DNA of 64,000 nucleotides from Allantophomopsis cytisporea (lineage: Eukaryota; Ascomycota; Leotiomycetes; Phacidiales; Phacidiaceae), in the NCBI GenBank assembly GCA_024752435.1, contig CP103036.1:806001-870000 (forward strand), read 5' to 3'. Below are positions 49,696 to 60,420 of the stretch, one piece after another. The notes beneath the pieces were generated by a model, which saw nothing but the letters and a program-made list of their open reading frames with translations, was not told where the DNA came from and made no database searches. How positions within the stretch are numbered: position 1 is the stretch's first letter; every line of letters begins with the position of its first letter. Position numbers and translations under genes: made by a program.

Positions 49696-51360
49696 ACACA
49701 TGATAACCGAATCTCAGTTCATTCATCTCACTACCATCAATATAGCCAACCGATGTGCATACTTGTGCAATGTCGGTCATCATTCCCCCTCATTTAAAGC
49801 TCCCAGTCAAGTCTGTCTTCTTCTCTTCTGTACTACTTCGTATTTCCTATTGCAGTCATCATATATCTTTCTTGCTCTACTTTCCACTATCCACAAGAAA
49901 TACGGTATATACATATATCCATTGGCACATACATACAAACACAGTACTGTATAACGACATACCCATGGGCAGACGCTCCCCGGCAATTAAACACCGAAGA
50001 CTAGTCTCATTAGACGTAAGCTCGGACTCTGTTTCGATTATCAACGATTGTCAAGCGCCTACTTATGTACTTCACCCACTTCACCCACCTCATCCACTTC
50101 ACCTTTGCCCACTGGTAAACAGTATGTATGTTTTCACCACACGGACAAATAAATCATTCAGACATGGTGATAAAGAAGACGCCTTCATCCTTCGCGCGAA
50201 ACAAACAAGGCTGAGAGAGGAAGAGCCAGGTCATCATATTCATCCCTCTACTACATTTCAATTGAACATTTTCACGTACATACATCAAACATGTACAAGC
50301 ACCAGACATGCATGGTCCGGACTGTATACAATCTGCACTCTGCAGTCTGCAGTCATCAATTGCAGCATGAGATGACCACAATTATTCAATGCTCTTGGTC
50401 ATTCATACAAACATACATACATAGGTACATACAAGAACATATACACCTGAATCTATCTACCTAGCTATCTCTCTCTCTCTCTCTCCGCTTCTTCCCTTCT
50501 CTATCTTCCTCTCCTACTCACTCACCCTCTCACTCACTCTTCTTCTCTTCAAAGTGTAATCCCCACTGATTCGTCACTTTGAAGTAAAAAGTGAGAAACT
50601 CCCCGGAAATTACAACTTTCCAGGGAGTAGTCCCTCTGTCCCTTCTGTTCCTCCTTCCCGTTGTTGGCATTGTGATAGGTAGGACTTATCGATACCATCG
50701 CCAAATTGTACAAGGGTGACAATGATGACAAGGGTTCTCGCTCTTTGCCTCAACGTGCTTAACCACAAGTGAATATGGTTCTTCTCGCTCTTTTCGCCCT
50801 CTTTGCCCTTCTCATTCGTTCACACCCTCTTGTCCTGATGGTGTGCCTCTTTCTACCTTGAAGACTTCAGATAAGTCATTTCCATCATCTCATCGTTCAG
50901 CCATATCGTGTCTGGACCATTGTGAGTACGACAACAAATACAATTAATAGAAGAAATTACTACCCGACTTTGTACTCAGGTAATAATATCCTCCGTATCC
51001 ATACCTTTAAGGCAATTAATTACTTTTTGAACCAATCCCCGCAGGCCAACCTCAACACACCAAAAAAGATATTTAACATCATACTCAATCGCGCCCACAA
51101 TTTCACTGAGCAGGGAAGAGTACCAGAACAGTGACTTGCATCTCCTAATACAATATTTATTTACTCCAAATCTACAAAATCTTCATGAAACAGAACAGAT
51201 CACCAATTCCCTTGTTGACTTTCCCTATTTTTCCCCTTCTTTTCCTTCTCCATCTATCTACTTTTTTGCGTTTGCGCAATCACACTACAAATTATCACCC
51301 AGCGATCTACGCTCTCGATCAAATCCTCCGGAAAGAAAACAAAACAAAACCAAAAAAAAG

Positions 51361-51924
51361 ATGTCGCGCAGGAGCGTTGATGCGAAAAATCCTCCAGTAA
51401 GTCCGTGCAAATTGCCATGCGGACGCGGTGCTTTGTAAGTACGAGCAGAGAACACAGCACAGCACACAGCACAGCCCGAATAAGGCACAAGAGAAGAGAC
51501 CTTCTCATTTCTCATGGCCACACCCACACAGCAATTCGCCATCCACAACCGTAATTCTCCCACCAACACCCACCACACCAGCGCCCGAGAATCACCATCC
51601 AGCATGCAACCCCCCTTGTCGATTCTCCGGATAATCACAACAAGATCCAAGGTACCGGCCAGCATTAGAACCGAATTGAATTGAAGACAGAGAAGAAAAA
51701 GAAGAAGAAAACAATAGGTCAATCTACATACAGACTTGCTTGTAGATGTACAAGGATTACCGTATCCTTGGCCCACAGGCTACACGCAAACCCGCAAGGA
51801 AAGGCAACGCATGCATAGCCAGCTCGATTCCGGAAGCGACAACGAGTCCGAACGAAGGCTTGGCATCCAGCGACCTCGACAAGACGAAACGCTCCATCCT
51901 GCAATTCCGCGCGTGCGAACGTAG
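51361..51924 (+). CDS. Possible small two-exon gene of unknown function
   Basis: Tentative. An ATG after an A-rich leader opens MSRRSVDAKNPP (51361-51396) and runs into a strong GTAAGT donor. A good ACAATAG acceptor at 51717 gives an in-phase second exon (51718-51924) with text such as VDVQGLPYPWPTGYTQTRKE and a stop at 51922-51924; the total is about 80 aa. The intron would be 321 nt, long for this region. No homology is recognised, and a second reading frame is also open over the same exon, which lowers confidence. Confidence 0.25.
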
Positions 51925-52103
51925 ATCCTTCGGACGTGCAATTTCCTCACGCTGCAGATCAGGGTAACGTGACCCCATAAATCCTTCATCTGTTTTACAA
52001 AGGCATGAATTTTGGCCCGGCGGGAGGGAGGGGTTCGTGAGTGTGAATGAAAGGGAATGAATATCGCGTAGGGTGGGATCGCATGGTGATGGGGAACACT
52101 TAT

Positions 52104-52138
52104 TTCTTGGGTTTCTTTGGTTTCTTTGGTTTCTTTGG
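52104..52138. repeat. GGTTTCTTT nonamer repeat
   Basis: Nearly four tandem copies just beyond the 3' end of the exonuclease V gene. Confidence 0.85.
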
Positions 52139-52343
52139 ATTTCCTAGGCGGTATTTCCCATGTGTTTGAGGGAGGGGTTCCACATGGTACTGTACATACA
52201 TACGGGCAAGCAAGCTCTTGAGACGTCAGATTGAGGAGCTGCGGGTAGAGGTCATGAACGCTCTCACTGTATGTATTTCATAATCACTTTTTCAGACCGC
52301 GCGAAGGACACGCGCAAAAGATGCATAATAATGGTTCATTTGA

Positions 52344-54050
52344 TCATACAGGCCATCTCTTACTAGCCATTACCGCACCAGTCTCAACCTTCCTCATCTC
52401 CTCCTCAGCAGCAAGATCCTCCTCATCAGACGACGACTTAGCCTTCTTGCTGCGCCGAGCAGCAGGAGCAGCCTTGGTCTTCTTGTTGCGATCGATAGAT
52501 TCCTGCAATTTATCGGCGCGCCAGTCACACGACTCGGCGAAATCGCACATCTGGCATTTGAATGCCTCCTCCTCGACCACGCCCACAGCCTCGCGCTTGC
52601 CCTGCCACCACTGCAGCCCGAAGTCGAGGTACAGCTGGAGCACGCCGCTGTCCATGGGGAATGTCTTGACGCCTAGGATCTCGCCGTCGCCGCGCCCGCG
52701 GTACTCGACTTTCAGGACGTCGCCGAGTGAGGAGCTGCCGGATGGTAGAGTGAGTGAGTACTCGCGCAGCATTAGATCCCATAGTTGTCGTAGTGAATTG
52801 TGCGCAAGTAGCATTGATAGTGAGTCTTGACTGGAACCTATTTCGTCCGCTGAAAAGGAGTCTTCATTTAATCCTCCAATCTGCGCAAGAAATGAATCTG
52901 TAAATGGCTTGTCGGCATCCACTCTCCACAGAGTCTCGAAGACACCAAAGTCTACCTGGCCCTCAACAAGTTCGCGCAGTAGATGGTGATAGATCATGAG
53001 CTGCATCTTCGTCGGTCGAAAGGCAGCTTGGTTTGGCAGCTTTTTGCTAGCCCGAGTCTTGATATCGCAGATATAGACCTTTTCCGTCTCAGATCTTCTG
53101 CGACTCCTCTTTGTGTTATCCGCAATAGATGTATCCTTCGTAGCCTGGAAGAACTCCTCAATAGTCGCCTGGTCCGCCGCTGGAGCACTCTTCGCCTCAA
53201 CGGCATTTTTAGCAGTCTCCTCTTCGAGCTCAACGTCAGGACAAATATTCGACAGCTCATCTATAATGCCCACAACAGGAACACCACTGACTGTTCCCCA
53301 AACCTCCAACTCCCTCGTAAGGCCCGTCTCCCTTAACGTACGCAGACCCTGAATAACATTCCACACGCGCAAGCCCCACGCATCCTCACGCGTCTTGATC
53401 TCCACCTTAACAACAGTATGCACCTGCTCCTCAAGCTTCTTATGCACCGCACTGCCCGCCTTCATCATCGGCGTAGCCTTCTTCTTGCCAAGCTTACTCC
53501 GCAGTGTGAACCAGTACTCCATCTCGCACCACGCGGGCGACACCAGATCCGTCACCGTAAGCCCCTTATGCTTCGCAGTCCGGAACCGCTCAAGAGGTGT
53601 CCGAGTATCCTCCTCGTCTTCAGCGCTCGCCTCCTCTCTACCACCGACATCCATCAAGCGCGTTGCGGCTTCTAGACGCGTCTACATCAGTCAGAGCCGT
53701 CCATCAAAGAGAAGAGCAAACTTACGCTGCGCGCCATCCGCGCGTACGATCGCCGCTGAATCGGAATCCATATCGACGTCGACATCGACATCGACATTCC
53801 CCTCATCATTCCCCCTCCCCAACACGCGCGCCCCACGACCAACGAACCCCTCATCCCTCACACTCCCACGCTCAAAATCCTCAATATCGTAGACCGGCGC
53901 ACGCCCTCCGCTTTGCGCCGCAACGGGAGGCAAGGTAGCGATGATGCGCTCCAAGATAAGGTCTTCCTCGGGCGAGAAATCAGAGCCGTAATCACTGCTG
54001 TTCGAGGTGGACTGGGATCGCTGTTGCGCTGAGCTGATGGAATTCGCCAT
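52344..54050 (-). CDS. exo5: Exonuclease V (Exo5/Dem1), single-strand DNA exonuclease
   Basis: The exons are 54050..53726 and 53671..52344, giving about 550 aa. Exo5 family enzymes are iron-sulfur single-strand DNA exonucleases of the PD-(D/E)XK fold; the yeast form works in mitochondrial DNA maintenance, others in nuclear repair. Visible features: VTDLVSPAWCEMEYW with the first cluster cysteine (about residue 155), KAGSAVHKKLE, the nuclease core with VVGIIDELS and YICDIKTR, FRPTKMQLMIYHHLL, and the three C-terminal cluster cysteines in FKCQMCDFAESCDW. The tail is Lys/Glu-rich. The N-terminal 100 residues are acidic with a (DV)n-like run. Start at 54050: the frame is open further up but without an ATG. 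The acceptor (TCTAG) was chosen by frame; the upstream TGTAG would shift it. Confidence 0.92.
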
Positions 54051-55889
54051 CAGGTTTTGCCGCTTTATCTTGGCTTCATCGTGCTTTGCGTGCCGGTGTT
54101 CTTGCACTGACGTGTGTGTCGTGTGTTACCTCGTCATTGATTGGGTAGCGCGTTTTCGAGGCGGCTGAGTTGCGCGGTGTCACGTGATGGTTCGTATTAG
54201 ATGGCTCTTGAGTTGGGAGGATTGCTTTTGCAAATATTTAGGACGTGTACGAGGATTGGATGTCGTTGGCTGTTGAAGTCGTAGATGCTATTTGATTTTT
54301 TTATTAGTTTCTTGATTGTTTGTGCAGCTTTCTCCTGTCTTTATTCTCTACTTATCTTCAACAAGTTCTCTCTTCTCTCTTCTTGTGTCTTAGTATTATA
54401 GGCTATATTATCATCAAGATGGCTTTCTGGCTGTTGTGTTCTTCTTGAAATTACTTCATGGGTTTGCTTTGTAGTTGAGTACTTGATGAACGAATTCTCT
54501 ATCATGTAGCACTTGCTCCCTCTCGAGTCTCGAGATGCTCCTGTTCTGAAGCATGATATATGATATTTAGTACAAAAGAACTCCATCTTGCCTTTTCTTT
54601 CCAATTCAATACCCTTGCTTCTTAAACATACCTCACTATGTGCTCCTATAAAATCAAGGCTCATACAGATTGACTCTCAGAATTATTCGTTCTTCTATCA
54701 TTGTCAATCGTTCTATCGTCGATCATCTTACTGTCTTTCGTTCTGCTATTTGCAGGAATTCACTTGCTTATTGCTAAACAAAAGTCGGTACTTGAACGAC
54801 CAATACGTGTTCTGTCTATCCGATCTTGTTCAACCTTTTCCTTCTGATTCAATATATTTTCCACTATAACAATTCTCTATGTAAATAAACCGAAATATTA
54901 GGCTCGGAAGATAATGAGGCACCTAATCTTTTGGAAAAGTCGCATCATATTCTGGAGTCTTGTTTGCTTCGGGTTGATCTCTTCGGTTGCAAATTCCTCA
55001 ACTTTGAAATCGTACTTCAACAATCACCCTTCTATACCTCCTCATTATTCGTCCCTAATATCAGGTGCATAACTAGAAATGCATCTAGCACTACAAACTC
55101 TTGAAGTCTCAGACAGATAAGCGTTCCTACAAGTACTCGAACTTGTACGTCTATCTCTAAGAGATTTAGGCGTTGTACCTTGACCTCTAACGCGTTTTGT
55201 TGTACGCGACAATAACTTGCAACCATTAACTTCAATACCACCACGAACACTTAATGACTTAAGAATGACCCAAACTTCACAACTCATCGAAACTTTAGCA
55301 GGTCGATCGTGTGGATAGGTAGTAGAAACGCTCCGAGTTTTTTGTGTACATCCATTCGTGGAGGCATAAAATAAAACGCGTAGTGTTTGTCCTATTTAAC
55401 ACTTTTGAAGCAACATCTACCTTTACCGTCACTTCACCGTTCCAGTACGATATAACGACGACATACCTTCAAGAACTTACCGAATCGAGCGTTTTAAAGG
55501 GTACTGGAAGTCTCTGAAGTCTCTCTATATTCGTGTAGTGTTGGTAGCGCGTTAGAAGGGGGATTTCTTGTTCTAATCGTCACTTTCGAAGACAGCGTCC
55601 CAACGTTCCATTATCATCACCTGAGCGATTAGAGACGACTAAATCACCTCAAACCTTCAAGAATCTAATAAGACGAAAATCATAACTGATACTAGAACCG
55701 TTCCGAGCTTTGTAAGTTGATTCATTACTAGTATTTCACAACAAAACGCGTCTTCCTAAAATACTCGTCACATTCACTAAGTACTTCAACATAGAGACTA
55801 CTCTTTTCAACAAGCATATCGATCAACCTAGCTCCTCAAACTTCTACACAAAGAGCATGAAGCTGTTTTGATACCTTCTAGTCATCAAG
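54051..55889. promoter_or_regulatory. Divergent spacer exo5 / PY-motif gene with three ACGCGT boxes
   Basis: 1.84 kb. ACGCGT, the MluI cell-cycle box bound by MBF in yeasts, occurs at 55190-55195, 55376-55381 and 55746-55751. The first and third are embedded in the same 14-mer in opposite orientations (55190-55203 and 55738-55751). Two weak ORFs on the minus strand (54341-54664 and 55045-55287) show no recognised family. Confidence 0.45.
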
Positions 55890-56767
55890 ATGCCCCCACG
55901 AAGTGGCTATCTTAGATACTTGAGCACCTCAGTACTCGGCGCATCCTCAGTGGATGGCCAACCCATTGTACCTGACCGCCAGTCAGAAGACAACTCGAGT
56001 GCCCATTCAGGAAACCAGTCAAGTGGCTCATCAATGTCAAAGATTCTCAAGAAATTTGTGAAGAAATTCCTTCTGAGGGTCCGAGGCCCGGCTCCAGCCT
56101 ATAATGATAATGAGGGAGTCGAAGTCGGAAACGGAAGAAGATGCCACATAAATTTGGTAGACTGCCGCCTCCCAAGCTACTTTGAAGCCATGAGAGATCT
56201 TCCACCACCTTACGAGCACCCATTGCAAGGCTCTGAACTGATTTGGTCGCTAGCCGATTTGGCGCTCGAGCCCCATGAACTTTCCAATACATATTATGGA
56301 GATGGGATTGACTATCGTGCATTACTCAGAATGGCACAGGTTGAACGCTCCTTCCACTGGGCTTATGAAGACTGCAAGTATATTCCACACTGACAATAGC
56401 AGCAGTAAAGCTGACTCTTACAGACTTTCGTCGACGTTATGGCATCAATGATGAAACTCTCCGCGCTTGGGCTGATCCAGATATCCGACGTCATGCTCAA
56501 ACCGCTGTCATGAATCTTCGTCAAGCCAATTTTCGCAGGGCTCGTACACGCTTTGCTGCGGAGTGTTCGCCTGACTTGGTTGTACCTGCTTCAACTCCAT
56601 TACCACCATCGCCGCCTCCCCGTAACTACAGTCTTCCTCGCCGTATCATATGGGGTTCTGCATTTTCCTCCTCAAGAGACATACCTCGACCAGCTACACC
56701 CAGACCACGCCCAACTCCTCTTTCAGGACAGTTCAGCGAGTATCATGGGCATTACCATGCTTTGTAA
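55890..56767 (+). CDS. PY-motif protein of unknown function, with a GC-AG intron
   Basis: About 275 aa from exons 55890..56373 and 56424..56767. The first part is Ser-rich, then a basic amphipathic stretch KILKKFVKKFLLRVRG, then YFEAMRDLPPPYEHPL with a PPxY motif. The second exon starts FRRRYGINDETLRAW, continues with Arg-rich helical text (MNLRQANFRRARTRF) and ends in a Pro-rich tail. The only GT donor available (at 56376) leads to a frame that stops soon after the acceptor. A GC donor (T|GCAAGT at 56374) with the CAG at 56421-56423 joins the two open frames as AYEDYFRRRYGI, so a GC-AG intron of 50 nt is the best model. No known family recognised. Confidence 0.7.
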
Positions 56768-57254
56768 CTTGGGTTGATAGCAAAATTGTATGCCAAAAGT
56801 CAAGTTTGCAAAAAGTAGGCCTTGTACGTACAAATTCTGTGAATCTTTCCCGGACCATCATCTAACTATGATATAGGTGCTTCTTCGAGCTTGTCGGTGC
56901 TTGGAAATTTTGGACTCAGCTGCTTCGTATATTGGGTGTGCTACTTGTTGCTGTTCAAGCACTCAGTCAATTGCAATCATAGCAGCCCATCACACGGTGC
57001 CCTGATGCGGATTGATGTTTGCATTTCAGTGGAGGTTGCCACGGATATTTTGAGAAGTACTGAGAGCAATTGCACGTAATGAAGAGCAGATGTAATAGAG
57101 AGAAGAATAATGAAATACCAGTTGTTTTGCTACCGAACGTTGTCTATAAAGGTATCTAGACAACGCCGAAACTTGCCTTTGAACGCCATCCAATGCCTGA
57201 TATCTTCTGAACACACCCGAAATGCCATCGCTGAGAACGCCTATAAGCCAATCA
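56768..57254. other. Convergent 3' spacer
   Basis: 487 bp between the PY-motif gene and the probable mitochondrial protein gene. Short ORFs only; nothing recognised. Confidence 0.4.
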
Positions 57255-58640
57255 TCAATTGAAGCCACCCAACGGTGCCTGTTTCTTCATTTGCATCCTC
57301 CGTATCGCAAGGTGCATGGTCTTGCTATCAAAACTTTTAGTCTTAGGATCCCATGCTGCCTTAACATCCACCACAAGCCAAGCTCCAGGTGCATCAAGTT
57401 CGACTAGGCCAGACACAAGAATGGCGCCTCTTGGGGGGTAAGAGCGGGCATTTTTCCAATTCTTTAAAAAGGTAACTGTGAACGCTGTGAGGGCATTCCT
57501 GGTATGCATTTGCATTGATTTCATGATACCGACCTGCAGAGAGTCCTTCGATTCACCTTCGGTCTGGCTAGAGGCTGCAGTAGGACTTTCCGGTACAGTC
57601 TTGACTGCTGAGGATTCCGAGAACGTTCTTGGTGTCCCTGTGGTACCGGAAGATTCGTCACCCTTTCCGGAACTTATGACTGGTCTTTTCGCATGCTTTG
57701 CCAATATCGACTCAAATGAAACTTGCGGTGCGGACTGCATACCAAAGTATTCGCCGACCGCATTAGCATTTTGGTTCAGTAAAGTTTTGCTGAAGCTCCA
57801 GAAAGATTGGCCAAAAGCAGACGGCCACAGTGCCTGCCTCAATTTAAAGACGGTTTCTGAGTCTACGGGCATAGTAGTCCAAGCTATAAAATCGTCCCCA
57901 ATCTCAAGTCTAGAAAACAGATTAGTAACCTCAAACGTTCCAGATACACTAGGGACACTTACCCAGATCTTTCATATTCTGGAGGAGGTATAGGCGGGAA
58001 GTCAATGTCCAACCAAAATCGCCGCAGCTTCATATTCTTTCCACATCTCATTTTTAATAGAGGGTGCTTCTCACATACTCCTTTGACAAGATTGGCCAAA
58101 TCGAGTCGCACAGCTTTTCCCTGTTCTGGATTCTTCGAGAATTTGACATATTCTTTCCACTCTGGGTCGCTCGCTTTGTAAGGTCTTGGCACAATCTGCT
58201 GGGTCGTACCAGGGAAAGGGATAAAAAATGAACCCTCTTCCTCTTCTTCCAGTTGCTTCCTCGTCTCCTCATCTAGGTTTTTGTCTAGTTCATTTGCGGC
58301 TCTTTCGAGAGTTGCCAAAACGGTTTTATCAAAAGCATTGTAGCATAGCAATGACATGCAAACGAAACCTATCATCGCCCTTGGATAAAGTTAGCCTGTG
58401 GTCTTTGGAAATATATTGCGTAATTCCGAATCTCGGACATGGTGAATAGACTAGAAGGGGGGATAAAGCGCGCGAGTAAGTCAGAAGAGTTGCGCATATA
58501 TACCTTGGTCGAATCCGGCGTTGTCGGAATCGCACTCTTTGTATATTTTGTGCAAGTCCATGCTGTGCTTGTGATTGTATTCGTAGTGGAAGACGAGCGA
58601 CAGAAGGGACAGCGACTCTGGCTCTGAGCTTGGAGAACAT
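57255..58640 (-). CDS. Probable mitochondrial membrane protein, function unknown
   Basis: The exons are 58640..58504, 58379..57963 and 57909..57255, giving about 402 aa. The N-terminus (MFSKLRARVAVPSVARLPLR and following RFRQRRIRPR) is rich in Arg, lacks acidic residues and resembles a mitochondrial presequence. A single hydrophobic segment follows (MIGFVCMSLLCYNAF, about 48-62), then an acidic helix (LERAANELDKNLDEE). The remainder is soluble, with FWLDIDFPPIPPPEYE and, near the C-terminus, ARSYPPRGAILVSGLVELDAPGAWLVVDVKAAWDPK, a beta-rich block that looks conserved. No named family recognised. Inner-membrane location with a large soluble domain is inference. It is divergent from the DUF3844 gene. 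Confidence 0.8.
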
Positions 58641-58967
58641 GATGGAGAGCGCGACAAGGCCCGCCTCACTTGGCGGACCTTGAGTTTGATGTGGAGAAGA
58701 TTTGGTGGTGTAGTTGTATGAATATGTTGCTGAATATCAGCACGATACAAAATAGCGATCAACAATGTATTCTGGCATAAGTTGAGTAGATGTGATTACG
58801 GACAATATTCTTGATGCAGATGAAGATGGAAGGCGGCGACGGCACTTCCCGCTTGGCCTCAGTGCTGGTGGTGGTGGTCATCGGTCTAGCAAGCGACAAT
58901 TACATCTACGGTATCACGACAAGCTTCGATAACAGCATAGCTTCGTCATTTCGAAAGCCAAAACAAA
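58641..58967. promoter_or_regulatory. Divergent promoter region
   Basis: 327 bp between two outward-facing genes, with a TGGTGGTGGT run near 58865. No TATA box evident. Confidence 0.4.
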
Positions 58968-60212
58968 ATGAAGCTCTCGACAAGCTTGCTTGCCCCCGCG
59001 ATCTTCGGTGCAGCTTATGCAGCATCGGAGAACGCCAAAGTCTTCTTATTCTCTAACCCAGAATTCCCCAAGCAATCCCGCTCGCCAACTCTATCTCCAG
59101 ACGCCGCGGCCCTCGTCATTGCACAGAGAGTCGGCGTTTCTCAATATTACAATCTGGATGATGCTTCCGAGGTCACCTTGAGCCACATTAATACCTTTGG
59201 CGGACCCCGGCCGCAGCTTTTCGGAAATGACTTTACAAATGCTATCCGGCCACAGTTGGTCCTCATGGTTGATGGAGTAAAGCAGCCATTGACTACACTG
59301 GACTATGTCTCTCCTGCATTTTACATTTCGACTCCGCCATCGAAGATCTCGAACAAACGCTTCGTTGGTGACCTCAGAGAACAAATAGGTAGTTATTCGG
59401 TCGCACGAGAGTGCTCCTTCGAGGACAATGTCAACCCACTCATGACTGAATGCTGGAATGGTCTAACGAATGTCCTCTACCTTGATGTATCACAGGTAAG
59501 CTATGAAAGATTCCTTAGGGATGAATAATACAGTTGAAGACTAATCAATTACTAGGATTCCCAGATGTCCAATCTTGAATATATCCAAAAAGAGGTGCTT
59601 CAGCAGGTCAGACAGGATATCTTAGATGTTATGATTATTGTCATGCCAACTGTCAGCTTTTCTTCGGGCTCTTCCAAGAGTCTATACGGCGCCTACGATG
59701 TCCCTTCCTCCAAGCTTAGTCGAAGACAAGCCGAAGAGCCAATGACTGTCAACAGCGATACCACTTTCCAGGAAACTTCGCAGCCATCCGTCAAGGTTGC
59801 CGAACCGGTCACTTACGCCAATTCTTCATCCCGTCCAGCTCTTCTTCCAGTCTGCTTTGCTTCTCTTAAGGCATGCGAGTCTACTACAAATAGCTGCTCA
59901 GGACATGGAGAGTGTACCTTAAAGTATGGCCAAGAAGGAGAGACTGAAAAGGACAAGTCTGCCTGCTTCGCCTGCCAATGTAGCCATACCATCATCCATA
60001 ACAATGACACGGCAAAGACTTTCAAGACTGTGTACTGGGGCGGACCAGCCTGCTCCAAGGAGGATATCAGTGGACCTTTCTGGCTATTGGCCATTTTCAG
60101 CGTCGTGTTGGTTGGATTGGTGACATGGGCTATTGGCATGATGTTTGCCATTGGGGAGGAGAAGTTGCCAGGTGTTATCGGAGCTGGTGTTTCCGGTCCT
60201 AAGGCGAGATAA
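58968..60212 (+). CDS. DUF3844 secretory-pathway type I membrane protein
   Basis: The exons are 58968..59495 and 59556..60212, giving about 394 aa. There is a signal peptide (MKLSTSLLAPAIFGAAYAAS), then a lumenal region with LFSNPEFPK and FGGPRPQLFG, then a C-terminal cysteine-rich DUF3844 block (CFASLKACESTTNSCSGHGEC, CFACQC, WGGPACSKEDISG) that looks EGF-like, and a final membrane span (FWLLAIFSVVLVGLVTWAIGM, about 355-375) with a short cytosolic tail. The family is fungal and the function unproven; relatives are placed in ER or vacuolar membranes. The intron is 60 nt, phase 0. Confidence 0.88.
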
Positions 60213-60420
60213 GTGTGTTATAACATTGGTGTGGAGCAGATTCTGTATGGCTTTGTTGGTAGCTCATAGCTGGCGTTTGTACGATGGTATTGTTACAAAA
60301 TGGAAATGTACTTAGACATGAAGTGCGGGACTCTATTACAGTGAGGTCACGTTTGCAAATAAGTAGGAGAATAGTAGAGTCATCTAAAGTTATTCGTTGA
60401 TTTTCATTGTCAGGTCCACA

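Larger units (their letters stand above)
48444..52343. other. 3.9 kb repeat-rich spacer
   Basis: The first 0.6 kb is the promoter side of the SH3 gene, with GAGGTCGAGATCGAGG-type and GGGATTTGGGATT repeats. Then come (GGA)n at 49057-49092, (GTAT)n at 49242-49275, CTACATATACTGC triplicate and (CATA)n at 49345-49390, (GT)n at 49566-49582, a 25-bp triplicate at 49620-49695, (CT)n near 50468-50485 and GGTTTCTTT repeats at 52104-52138. One possible small two-exon gene lies at 51361-51924 (listed separately). Everything else looks non-coding. Confidence 0.5.

Noticed and set aside
49964..50375. Plus-strand ORF starting MGRRSPAIKHRR in the repeat-rich spacer
   Set aside because: Runs through HP-rich tandem text and microsatellite-like sequence; no second exon or homology could be supported.
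54341..54664. 107-codon minus-strand ORF upstream of the PY-motif gene
   Set aside because: Polar, without domain, signal peptide or splice context. No support beyond length.
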